Below, piece by piece: positions 51,888-63,708 of a DNA stretch of 64,000 nucleotides (position 1 is the first letter of the stretch; every line of letters begins with the position of its first letter). This DNA is from Hippophae tibetana (lineage: Eukaryota > Streptophyta > Magnoliopsida > Rosales > Elaeagnaceae): contig CM072803.1 of NCBI GenBank assembly GCA_037013495.1, positions 52,465,627 to 52,529,626 of the forward strand, read 5' to 3'. The position numbers were made by a program, and so were the translations under genes. The notes under the pieces are model-generated. The model made no database searches. It had not been told where the DNA came from and worked only from the letters and a program-made list of their open reading frames with translations.

Positions 51888-54087
51888 TCTTTGCTTCTTA
51901 CTCATAGAATGGGTTTGAAAAACTAGATTCTTAGGAGGAAAAGCACAACCAAATTTAATTTCAATACGTTGTATTCCAACACAACCAGAATAACTTATCA
52001 ATAAGTTGAGAATATTGATGTTATAAATGAGTTAAAAATTTGAAATATTGATCTCTTATACGAAATAATGAATAAAATTTCAAACGTTTCATAGTTTTAC
52101 ATTTCAAGTTGTAATAAATTTCATTTAAATATATCATAATTATAATGATAAAAAATTCGAAGTATTTATTTACCTACAAATTATTTTTAAAATAGAAATG
52201 AGAAACCTTTTTTGCTTTCTTTTCCACTTATTAAGTTTTCCCAATATTCTATCATTATTTTCTTTCCTTTGTAAGTCTTAATTCAAACCACAATCAAATT
52301 CATTCAAATATTTCTCCCTCTCTTCCAAAGGGAAAAATGTGATAGCTAGAGGTGGTTTAAGATATTATTTGGTAACTTCTTGTTACGTAGCCTTAAACAT
52401 TGCTATAGAGGATAAGCATAATATTTCAAAACTTATTTCTTAGCTTCCTACTCATAGAATTGGTTTTGAAAACTAGATTCTTAGGAGGAAAGAAATACCC
52501 AAATTTAATTTCAATACGGTGCATTCTAATACAACCAGAATAACTTATAAAAAAGTTGAGAATATTGATGTCATAAATAAGTTAAAAATGAGAAATATTA
52601 ATCTCTTATAGGAAATAATGAACAAAATTTCAAACGTTTCATATTTTTATATTTCAAGTCGTAATAAATTCTATTTAAATATATCATAATTATAATGATA
52701 AAAAATTTGGAGTATTTATTCAACAACAAAATTATTTGTAAAATAGAAATGAGAAAATGTTTAAGTTTTCTTTTCCACTTATTTATTTGTCTTAATATTC
52801 TATCATTATTTTGTTTCCTTCGTAAGTGTTAATTCCCACGAAAATCAAATTCATTCAAATTTTATTACCTCTCCTCCGGAGGGAAAAATGGGATGGCTAG
52901 AGATGGGTTTAGACACTATTTGGTAACTTCTTGTTACGTTGCATGAACCATTGCCATAGATGATAAGCATAATATTTCCTATCTAATTTCTTTGCTTCTT
53001 ACTCATAGAATGGGTTTCCAAAACTAGATGCTTAGGAGGAAAGACACAACCAAATTTCATTTCAATACGGTGCATTCCAACACAACTAGAATAACTTTTA
53101 AATAGGTTGATAATATTGATGTCATAAATGAGTTAAAAATGAGAAATATTGATCTCTTATACGAAATAATGAACAAAATTTCAAACGTTACATAGTTTTA
53201 TATTTCAAGTCGTAATAAATTTAATTTAAATATATCATAATTATAATGATAAAATATTTGGAGTATTTATTCAGCCACAAATTATTTGTAAAATAGAAAT
53301 GAGAAAATATTTAAGTTTTCTCTTCCACTTATTTATTTTTCACAATATTCTATCATTATTTTGTTTCATTCGTAAGTCTTAATTCTCACCACAATCAAAT
53401 TCATTCATATTTTATTACCTCTCCTCACAAGGGAAAAAGGTGATGGCTAGATGTGGTTATAGACAGTATTTGGTAACTTTTTGTTACGTAGCATGAACCA
53501 TTGCCATAGAGGAAAAGCATAATAATTCCAATCTTATTTCTTTGCTTCTTACCTATAGAATGGGTTTCAAAAACTAGATTCCTAGGAGGAAAGACACAAC
53601 CAAATTTAATTTCAATACGGTGCATTCTATTACAACTAGAATAACTTTTAAATAGGTTGAGAATATTGATGTGATAAATGAGTTAAAAATGAGAAATATT
53701 GATCTCTTATACGAAATAATGAACAAAATTTCAAACGTTTCATAGTTTTAAACTTCAAGTCCTAATAAATTTAATTTAAATATATCAAAATTATAATGAT
53801 AAACAATTTGCAGTATTTATTCAGCGACAAATTATTTGTAAAATAGAAATGACAAAATGTTTAAGTTTTCTTTTACACTTATTTAGTTTTCCCAATATTC
53901 TATCATTATTTTGTTTCCTTCGTAAGTCTTAATTCCCAACACAATCAAATTCGTTCAAATTTTATTACCTCTCCTCCAAAGGGAAAAGGTGATGGCTAGA
54001 GGTGGTTTTAGACATTATTTGGTAGCTTCTTGTTACGTAGCATGAACCATTGCCATAGAGGATAAGCATAATATTTCCAATCATATT
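51888..54087 (+). repeat. Four-monomer higher-order repeat, copy 1 (2200 bp)
   Basis: This runs from the right half of the B monomer at 51648 through C (52197), D (52748) and A (53298) into the left half of B at 53848. Markers are ACTTATCAATAAG, TTTTTTGCTTTC, CCTTAAACATTGC, AAAAAAGTTGAG, CAACAACAAAATT, CTCCGGAGGG, TTACGTTGC and TAGATGATAAG. Each recurs 2200 bp downstream. Confidence 0.9.
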
Positions 54088-56287
54088 TCTTTGCTTCTTA
54101 CTCATAGAATGGGTTTGAAAAACTAGATTCTTAGGAGGAAAAGCACAACCAAATTTAATTTCAATACGTTGTATTCCAACACAACCAGAATAACTTATCA
54201 ATAAGTTGAGAATATTGATGTTATAAATGAGTTAAAAATTTGAAATATTGATCTCTTATACGAAATAATGAATAAAATTTCAAACGTTTCATAGTTTTAC
54301 ATTTCAAGTTGTAATAAATTTCATTTAAATATATCATAATTATAATGATAAAAAATTCGAAGTATTTATTTACCTACAAATTATTTTTAAAATAGAAATG
54401 AGAAACCTTTTTTGCTTTCTTTTCCACTTATTAAGTTTTCCCAATATTCTATCATTATTTTCTTTCCTTTGTAAGTCTTAATTCAAACCACAATCAAATT
54501 CATTCAAATATTTCTCCCTCTCTTCCAAAGGGAAAAATGTGATAGCTAGAGGTGGTTTAAGATATTATTTGGTAACTTCTTGTTACGTAGCCTTAAACAT
54601 TGCTATAGAGGATAAGCATAATATTTCAAAACTTATTTCTTAGCTTCCTACTCATAGAATTGGTTTTGAAAACTAGATTCTTAGGAGGAAAGAAATACCC
54701 AAATTTAATTTCAATACGGTGCATTCTAATACAACCAGAATAACTTATAAAAAAGTTGAGAATATTGATGTCATAAATAAGTTAAAAATGAGAAATATTA
54801 ATCTCTTATAGGAAATAATGAACAAAATTTCAAACGTTTCATATTTTTATATTTCAAGTCGTAATAAATTCTATTTAAATATATCATAATTATAATGATA
54901 AAAAATTTGGAGTATTTATTCAACAACAAAATTATTTGTAAAATAGAAATGAGAAAATGTTTAAGTTTTCTTTTCCACTTATTTATTTGTCTTAATATTC
55001 TATCATTATTTTGTTTCCTTCGTAAGTGTTAATTCCCACGAAAATCAAATTCATTCAAATTTTATTACCTCTCCTCCGGAGGGAAAAATGGGATGGCTAG
55101 AGATGGGTTTAGACACTATTTGGTAACTTCTTGTTACGTTGCATGAACCATTGCCATAGATGATAAGCATAATATTTCCTATCTAATTTCTTTGCTTCTT
55201 ACTCATAGAATGGGTTTCCAAAACTAGATGCTTAGGAGGAAAGACACAACCAAATTTCATTTCAATACGGTGCATTCCAACACAACTAGAATAACTTTTA
55301 AATAGGTTGATAATATTGATGTCATAAATGAGTTAAAAATGAGAAATATTGATCTCTTATACGAAATAATGAACAAAATTTCAAACGTTACATAGTTTTA
55401 TATTTCAAGTCGTAATAAATTTAATTTAAATATATCATAATTATAATGATAAAATATTTGGAGTATTTATTCAGCCACAAATTATTTGTAAAATAGAAAT
55501 GAGAAAATATTTAAGTTTTCTCTTCCACTTATTTATTTTTCACAATATTCTATCATTATTTTGTTTCATTCGTAAGTCTTAATTCTCACCACAATCAAAT
55601 TCATTCATATTTTATTACCTCTCCTCACAAGGGAAAAAGGTGATGGCTAGATGTGGTTATAGACAGTATTTTGTAACTTCTTGTTACGTAGCATGAACCA
55701 TTGCCATAGAGGAAAAGCATAATAATTCCAATCTTATTTCTTTGCTTCTTACCTATAGAATGGGTTTCAAAAACTAGATTCCTAGGAGGAAAGACACAAC
55801 CAAATTTAATTTCAATACGGTGCATTCTATTACAACTAGAATAACTTTTAAATAGGTTGAGAATATTGATGTGATAAATGAGTTAAAAATGAGAAATATT
55901 GATCTCTTATACGAAATAATGAACAAAATTTCAAACGTTTCATAGTTTTAAACTTCAAGTCCTAATAAATTTAATTTAAATATATCAAAATTATAATGAT
56001 AAACAATTTGGAGTATTTATTCAGCGACAAATTATTTGTAAAATAGAAATGACAAAATGTTTAAGTTTTCATTTCCACTTATTTAGTTTTCCCAATATTC
56101 TATCATTATTTTGTTTCCTTCGTAAGTCTTAATTCCCAACACAATCAAATTCGTTCAAATTTTATTACCTCTCCTCCAAAGGGAAAAGGTGATGGCTAGA
56201 GGTGGTTTTAGACATTATTTGGTAGCTTCTTGTTACGTAGTATGAACAATTGCCATAGAGGATAAGCATAATATTTGAAATCATATT
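54088..56287 (+). repeat. Four-monomer higher-order repeat, copy 2 (2200 bp)
   Basis: This is the repeat of 51888-54087 with very few differences, for example TTTTGTAACTTCTTG at ~55670 where copy 1 has TTTGGTAACTTTTTG, and CAATTTGGAG at ~56008 against CAATTTGCAG. The first monomer (53848) has a left half like the B monomers of the 8-mer (ACACTTATTTAG, CCAATCATATTTC) and a right half like 51648, so the unit joint lies between 54083 and about 54177. Confidence 0.9.
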
Positions 56288-58181
56288 TCTTTGCTTCTTA
56301 CTCATAGAATGGGTTTGAAAAACTAGATTCTTAGGAGGAAAAGCACAACCAAATTTAATTTCAATACGTTGTATTCCAACACTACCAGAATAACTTATAA
56401 ATAAGTTGAGAATATTGATGTTATAAATGAGATAAAAATGAGAAATATTGATCTCTTATACGAAATAATGAACAAAATTTCAAACGTTTCATAGTTTTAC
56501 ATTTCAAGTTGTAATAAATTTCATTTAAATATATCATAATTATAATGATAAAAAATTTGAAGTATTTATTTACCTATAAATTATGTTTAAAATAGAAATG
56601 AGAAACCTTTTTTGTTTTCTTTTCCACTTATTAAGTTTTCCCAATATTCTATCATTATTTTCTTTCCTTTGTAATTCTTAATTCATACCACAATCAAATT
56701 CATTCAAATATTTCTCCATCTCTTCCCAAGGGAAAAATGTGATAGCTAGAGGTGGTTTAAGATATTATTTGGTAACTTCTTGTTACGTAGCCTGAAACAT
56801 TTCTATAGAGGATAAGCATAATATTTCAAAACTTATTTCTTAGCTTCCTACTCATAGAATTGGTTTTGAAAACTAGATTCTTAGGAGAAAAAATATACCA
56901 AAATTTAATTTCAATACAGTGCATTCCAACACAACCAGAATAACTTATAAATAAGTTGAGAATATTGATGTCATAAATGAGTTAAAAATGAGAAATATTG
57001 ATCCCTTATACGACATAATGAACAAAATTTCAAACTTTTCATAGTTTTACATTTCAAGTCATAATAAATTACATTTAAATATATTATAATTATAATGATA
57101 AAATATTTGGAGTATTTATTCAGCCACAAATTATTTGTAAAATAGAAATGAGAAAATGATTAAGTTTTCTTTTCCACTTATTTATTTGTCTTTTCGTAAG
57201 TATTAATTCCCACGAAAATCAAATTCATTCAAATTTTATTACCTCTCATCCGAAGGGAAAAATGGGATGGCTAGAGATGGGTTTAGACACTATTTGGTAA
57301 CTTCTTGTTATGTAGCATGAACCATTGCCATTGTGGAAAAACATAATAATTCCAATCTTATTTCTTTGCTTCTTACCTATAGAATCGGTTTCAAAAACTA
57401 GATTCTTAGGAGGAAAGACACAACCAAATTTAATTTCAATACGGTGCATTCTAACACAACTAGAATAACTTTTAAATAGGTTGAGAATATTGATGTCATA
57501 AATGAGTTAAAAATGAGAAATATTGATCTCTTATACGAAATAATGAACAAAATTTCAAACATTTCATAGCTTTACATTTCTGGTCGTATTAAATTCGATT
57601 TAAATATATCAAAATTATAATGATAAAAAATTTGGAGTATTTATTCAGCGACAAATTATTTGTAAAATATAAATGACAAAATGTTTAAGTTTTCTTTTCC
57701 ACTTATTTATTTTTCCCAATATTCTATCATTATTTTGTTTCCTTCGTAAGTCTTAATTCCCAACATTATCAAATTCGTTCAAATTTTATTACCTCTCCTC
57801 CAAAGGGAAAAGGTGATGGCTAGAGGTGGTTTTAGACATTATTTGGTAGCTTCTTGTTACGTAGCATGAACCAGTGCCATAGAGGATAAGCATAATATTT
57901 CCAATCATATTTCTTTGCTTCTTACTCATAGAATGGGTTTCAAAAACTATATTCTTAGGAGTAAAAGCACAACCGAATTGAATTTCAATACGTTGTATTC
58001 CAACCCGACCAGAATAACTTATAAATAAGTTGAGAATATTGATGTTATAAATGAGTTAAAAATGTGAAATATTGATCTCTTATACGAAATAATGAACAAA
58101 ATTTCAAACATTTCATAGTTTTACATTTCAAGTTGTAATAAATTTCATTTAAATATATCATAATTATAATGATAAAAAATT
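56288..58181 (+). repeat. Mixed monomers 103-106, right of the tetramer
   Basis: The stretch holds the end of B 56048, C 56597, the deleted D/A 57147 and B 57672. Private changes are dense: ATATTTGAAATC at ~56275, ATTATGTTTAA at ~56582, ACCAGTGCC at ~57872 and AACCCGACC at ~58002. A higher load of private changes is what one expects away from recently amplified units. Confidence 0.7.
57147..57671 (+). repeat. Shortest monomer, D/A type with a 25-bp deletion (525 bp)
   Basis: After TTTATTTGTCTT the sequence jumps directly to TTCGTAAG (57187-57198). The 25 bases that other D monomers carry there, covering the normally conserved ATTCTATCATTATTTTG stretch, are missing. The right half is A-like. 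It also has GTTATGTAGC in place of GTTACGTAGC, so the central TACGTA is lost. No tandem copy of this monomer exists in the window. Confidence 0.85.
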
Positions 58182-59590
58182 CGAAGTATTTATTTACCTA
58201 GAAATTATTTTTAAAATAGAAATGAGAAACCTTTTTTGTTTTCTTTTCCACTTATTAAGTTTTCCCAATATTCTATCATTATTTTCTTTAATTTGTAAGT
58301 CTTAATTCATACCACAATCAAATTCATTCAAATATTTCTCCCTCTCTTCCCAAGGGAAAAATTTGATAGCTAGAGGTGGTTTAAGATATTATTTGTTAAC
58401 TTCTTGTTACGTAGCCTGAAACATTGCTATAGAGGATAAGCATAATATTTCAAAACTTAATTCTTAGCTTCCTACTCATAGAATTGGTTTTGAAAACTAG
58501 ATTCTTAGGAGGAAAGACAACCAAATTTAATTTCAATACGTTGTATTCCAACACAACTAGAATAACTTATAAATAAGTTGAGAATATTGACGTTATAAAT
58601 GAGTTAAAAATGAGAAATATTGATCTCTTATACGAAATAATGAACAAAATTTCAAACGTTTCATAGTTTTAAACTTCAATTCTTAATAAATTTAATTTCA
58701 ATATATCAAAATTATAATGATAAAAAATTTGGAGTATTTATTCAGCGACAAATTATTTGTAAAATATAAATGACAAAATGTTTAAGTTTTGTTTTCCACT
58801 TATTTATTTTTCCCAATATTCTATCATTATTTTGTTTCTTTCGTAAGTCTTAATTCCCAACACAATCAAATTCGTTCAAATTTTATTACCTCTCCTCCAA
58901 AGGGAAAAGGTGATGGCTAGAGGTGGTTTTAGACATTATTTGGTAGCTTCTTGTTACGTAGCATGAACCATTGCCATAGAGGATAAGCATAATATTTCCA
59001 ATCTTATTTCTTTGCTTCTTACTCATAGAATGGGTTTGAAAAACTAGATTCTTAGGAGGAAAAGCACAACCAAATTTAATTTCAATACGTTGTATTCCAA
59101 CACAACCAGAATAACTTATCAATAAGTTGAGAATATTGATGTTATAAATGAGTTAAAAATTTTAAATATTGATCTCTTATACGAAATAATGAATAAAATT
59201 TCAAACGTTTCATAGTTTTACATTTCAAGTTGTAATAAATTTCATTCAAATATATCATAATTATAATGATAAAAAATTCGAAGTATTTATTTACCTACAA
59301 ATTATTTTTAAAATAGAAATGAGAAACCTTTTTTGCTTTCTTTTCCACTTATTAAGTTTTCCCAATATTCTATCATTATTTTCTTTCCTTTGTAAGTCTG
59401 AATTCATACCACAATCAAATTCATTCAAATATTTCTCCCTCTCTTCCCAAAGGAAAAATGTGATAGCTAGAGGTGGTTTAAGATATTATTTGGTAACTTC
59501 TTGTTACGTAGCCTGAAACATTGCTATAGAGGATAAGCATAATATTTCAAAACTTATTTCTTAGCTTCCTACTCATAGAATTGGTTTTAA
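58182..59590 (+). repeat. Distant copy of 51061-52470
   Basis: The offset is a constant +7121 (13 monomer positions) over three monomers: 51100 to 58221, 51648 to 58769 and 52197 to 59318. Shared rare variants are CCTAGAAATTATT, ATTTGATAGC, CTTAATTCTTAGC, AAATATAAATGAC, ACTTATCAATAAG and TTTTTTGCTTTC. Similarity ends near 59590, where this copy reads GGAGAAAAAAGATACC. Confidence 0.82.
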
Positions 59591-62500
59591 AACTAGATTC
59601 TTAGGAGAAAAAAGATACCAAAATTTAACTTCAATACAGTGCATTCCAACACAACCAGAATAACTTATAAATAAGTTGAGAATATTGATGTCCTAAATGA
59701 GTTAAAAATGACAAATATTGATCTCTTATACGAAATAATGAACACAATTTCACTCTTTTCATAGTTTTACATTTTAAGTCCTAATAAAGTGCATTTAAAT
59801 ATATCATAATTATAATGATAAAAAATTCGAAATATTTATTTACCTAAAAATTATTTTTAAAATAGAAATGAGAAACCTTTTTTGTTTTCTTTTCCACTGA
59901 TTAAGTTTTCCCAATATTCTATCATTATTTTTTTTCCTTTGTAAGTCTTAATACATACCACAATCAAATTCATTCAAATATTTCTCCCTCTCTTCCCAAG
60001 GGAAAAATGTGATAGCTAGAGGTGGTTTAAGATATTATTTGGTCACTTCTTGTTACGTAGCCTGAAACATTGCTATAGAGGATAAGCATAATATTTCAAA
60101 ACTTAATTATTAGCTTCCTACTCATAGAATTGGTTTTGAAAACTAGATTCTTAGGAGGAAAGACAACCAAATTTAATTTCAAAACGTTGTATTCCAACAC
60201 AACTAGAATAACTTATAAATAAGTTGAGAATATTGACGTTATTAATGAGTTAAAAATGAGAAATATTGATCTCTTATACGAAATAATGAACAAAATTTCA
60301 AACGTTACATAGTTTTATATTTCAAGTCGTAATAAATTTAATTTAAATATATTATAATTATAATGATAAAATATTTGGAGTATTTATTCTGGCACAAATT
60401 ATTTGTAAAATAGAAATGAGAAAATATTTAAGTTTCCTCTTCCACTTATTTATTTTTCACAATATTCTATCATTATTTTGTTTCATTCGTATGTCTTAAT
60501 TCCCACCATAATCAAATTCATTCATATTTTATTACCTCTCCTCACAAGGGAAAAAGGTGATGGCTAGATGTGGTTATAGACAGTATTTGGTAACTTCTTG
60601 TTACGTAGCAAGAACCATTGCCATAGAGGAAAAGCATAATAATTCCAATCTTATTTCTTTGCTTCTTACCTATAGAATGGGTTTCAAAAACTAGATTCTT
60701 AGGAGGAAAGACACAACCAAATTTAATTTCAATACGGTGCATTCTAACACAACTAGAATAACTTTTAAATAGGTTGAGAATATTGATTTCATAAATGAGT
60801 TAAAAATGAGAAATATTGATCTCTTATATGAAATAATGAACAAAATTTCAAACGTTTCATAGTTTTAAACTTCAATTTTTAATGAATTTAATTTGAATAT
60901 ATCAAAATTATAATGATAAAAAATTTGGAGTATTTATTCAGCGATAAATTATTTGTAAAATATAAATAACAAAATGTTTAAGTTTTCTTTTCCACTTATT
61001 TATTTTTCCCAATATTCTATCATTATTTTGTTTCCTTCGTAAGTCTTAATTCCCAACACAATCAAATTCGTTCAATTTTATTACCTCTCCTCCAAAGGGA
61101 AAAGGTGATGGCTAGAGGTGGTTTTAGACATTATTTGGTAGCTTCTTATTACGTAGCATGAACCATTGCCATAGAGGATAAGCATAATATTTCCAATCTT
61201 ATTTCTTTGCTTCTTACTCATAGAATGGGTTTGAAAAAAGAGATTCTTTGGAGGAAAAGCAAAACCAAATTTAATTTCAATACGTTGTATTCCAATACAA
61301 CCAGAATAACTTATAAATAAGTTTAGAATATTGATGTTATAAATGAGTTAAAAATGTGAAATATTGATCTCTTATACGAAATAATGAACAAAATTTCAAA
61401 CGTTTCATAGTTTTACATTTCAAGTTGTAATAAATTTCATTTAAATATATCATAATTATAATGATAAAATATTCGAAGTATTTATTTACCTACAAATTAT
61501 TATAAAAATAGAAATGAGGAACCTTTTTTGTTTTCTTTTCCACTTATTAAGTTTTCCCAATATTCTATCATTATTTTCTTTCCTTTGTAAGAATTAATTC
61601 ATACCACAATCAAATTCATTCAAATATTTCTCCCTCTCTTCCCAAGGGAAAAATATGATAGCTAGAGGTGGTTTAAGATATTATTTGGTAACTTCTTGTT
61701 ACGTAGCCTGAAATATTGCTATAGAGGTTAAGCATAATATTTCAAAACTTATTTCTTAGCTTCCTACTCATAGAATTGGTTTTGAAAACTAGATTCTTAG
61801 GAGGAAAGAGATACCCAAATTTAATTTCAATACAGTGCATTCCAACACAACCAGAATAACTTATAAATAAGTTGAGAATATTGATGTCATAAATGAGTTA
61901 AAAATGAGAAATATTGATCCCTTATACGACATAATGAACAATATTTCAAACTTTTCATAGTTTTAAATTTCAAGTCGTAATAAATTACATTTAAATATAT
62001 TATAATTATAATGATAAAATATTTGGAGCATTTATTCAGCCATAAATTATTTGTAAAATAGAAATGAGAAAATGTTTAAGTTTTCTTTTCCACTTATTTA
62101 TTTGTCTTAATATTCTATCATTATTTTGTTTCCTTCGTAAGTGTTAATTCCCACGAAAATCAAATTCATTAAAATTTTATTACCTCTCCTCCGAAGGGAA
62201 AAATGGGATGGCTAGAGATGGGTTTAGACACTATTTGGTAACTTCTTGTTACGTAGCATGAACCATTGCCATAGAGGATAAGCATAATATTTCCTATCTA
62301 ATTTCTTTGCTTCTTACTCATAGAATGGGTTTCAAAAACTAGATTCTTAGGAGGAAAGACAACCAAATTTAATTTCAATACGGTTTATCAACACAACCAG
62401 AATAACTTATAAATAAGTTTAGAATATTGATGTCATAAATGAGTTAAAAATGAGAAATATTGATCGCTTATACGAAATAATGAACAAAATTTCACTCTTT

Positions 62501-62608
62501 TCATAGTTTTACATTTCAAGTCGTAATAAAGTGCATTTAAATATATCATAATTATAATGATAAATTATTTGGAGTATTTATTCAGCCACAAATTATTTGT
62601 AAAATAGA
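59591..62608 (+). repeat. Mixed monomers 109-114 near the right end
   Basis: The order is the end of C 59318, C 59867, A 60415, B 60965, C 61513 and D 62063. C 59867 has a tail like C 58221 (GACAACC, then GACGTTATTAATGAG), hinting at a former C-containing unit. A 60415 resembles the A monomer at 53298 (GCTAGATGTGG, GACAGTATT). No tandem repeat of these monomers is seen within the stretch. Confidence 0.7.
62063..62608 (+). repeat. Representative D-type monomer (546 bp, short tail)
   Basis: Diagnostic features in order are TTTGTCTTAATATTC, TTCGTAAGTGTTAATTCCC, CACGAAAATC, ATGGGATGG, GAGATGGGTTTAGACACTA and TTTCCTATCTAATTTC. The tail is GACAACC followed by CGGTTTATCAACAC, which lacks several bases found in the A tail and accounts for the 546-bp length. 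About 18 monomers share the left-half signature; several carry A-type right halves instead. Confidence 0.82.
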
Positions 62609-63158
62609 AATGAGAAAATATTTAAGTTTTCTTTTCCACTTATTTATTTTTCCCAATATTCTATCATTATTTTGTTCCATTCGTAAGTCTTAATTCCCAC
62701 CACAATCAAATTCATTCATATTTTATTACCTCTCCTCACAAGGGAAAAAGGTGATGGCTAGAGGTGGTTATAGACATTATTTGGTAACTTCTTGTTACGT
62801 AGCATGAACCATTGCCATAGAGGAAAAGCATAATAATTCCAATCTTATTTCTTTGCTTCTTACCTATAGAATGGGTTTCAAAAACTAGATTCTTAGGAGG
62901 AAAGACACAACCAAATTTAATTTCAATACGGTGCATTCTAACACAACTAGAATAACTTTTAAATAGGTTGAGAATATTGATGTCATAAATGATTTAAAAA
63001 TGAGAAATATTGATCCCTTATACAAAATAATGAACAAAATTTCAAACGTTACATAGTTTTACATTTCAAGTCGTAATAAATTCCGTTTAAATATATCATA
63101 ATTATAATGATAAAAAATTTGGAGTATTTATTCAGCGACAAATTATTTGTAAAATAGA
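62609..63158 (+). repeat. Representative A-type monomer, first of a tandem pair
   Basis: Diagnostic features are gagaaaatatttaag, CCACCACAATC, CATTCATATTTTATT, CTCCTCACAAGGG, GTTATAGACATTATT, GAGGAAAAGCATAATAATTCC and CTTACCTATAG, with the tail GACACAACC, GGTGCATTCTAAC and AACTTTTAAATAGG. A is the commonest type (about 42 monomers) and the most variable, with several subtypes. Confidence 0.82.
62736..62936 (-). other. Recurrent minus-strand reading frame, judged non-coding (example)
   Basis: A 66-codon frame begins at the CAT of GGTGCATTC and ends in the first third of the monomer. Related frames of 66-84 codons occur in about 50 monomers, all on this strand, with a common central NGSCYVTRSYQ. 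They start and stop at different places. They are missing from intact C monomers, and they sit in the best conserved DNA block. Their similarity follows from repeat homogenisation. I see no domain, signal peptide or membrane segment pattern pointing to a real product. Confidence 0.3.
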
Positions 63159-63708
63159 AATGACAAAATGTTTAAGTTTTCTTTTCCACTTATTTATTTT
63201 TCACAATATTCTATCATTATTTTGTTCCATTCGTAAGTCTTAATTCCCACCACAATCAAATTCATTCATATTTTATTACCTCTCCTCACAAGGGAAAAAG
63301 GTGATGGCTAGAGGTGGTTATAGACATTATTTGGTAACTTCTTGTTACGTAGCATGAACCATTGCCATAGAGGAAACGAATAATAATTCCAATCTTATTT
63401 CTTTGCTTCTTACCTATAGAATGGGTTTCAAAAACTAGAATCTTAGGAGGAAAGACACAACCAAATTTAATTTCAATACGGTGCATTCTAACACAACTAG
63501 AATAACTTTTAAATAGGTTGAGAATATTGATGTCATAAATGATTTAAAAATGAGAAATATTGATCCCTTATACAAAATAATGAACAAAATTTCAAACGTT
63601 ACATAGTTTTACATTTCAAGTCGTAATAAATTCCGTTTAAATATATCATAATTATAATGATAAAAAATTTGGAGTATTTATTCAGCGACAAATTATTTGT
63701 AAAATAGA
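63159..63708 (+). repeat. Second of a tandem pair of A monomers (550-bp shift)
   Basis: It repeats the previous monomer with the private variants GTTCCATTCG, GATTTAAAAATGAG and CCCTTATACAAAATAATG. Visible differences are few: gacaaaatg at the start, TTCACAATATTC and GGAAACGAATAAT. This is the only place where one monomer is duplicated directly next to itself at such high identity. Confidence 0.85.

Noticed and set aside
59319-59516. Plus-strand 65-codon frame
   Set aside because: It lies in an ordinary C monomer and exists only because TCTTAATTC became TCTGAATTC, removing a stop. No other C monomer keeps it open at that length.
654-63486. About 50 minus-strand open frames of 66-84 codons treated as a gene family
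   Set aside because: They follow the monomer period exactly, differ in start and end, are absent from C monomers and have no recognisable domain. The repeat itself explains their similarity.
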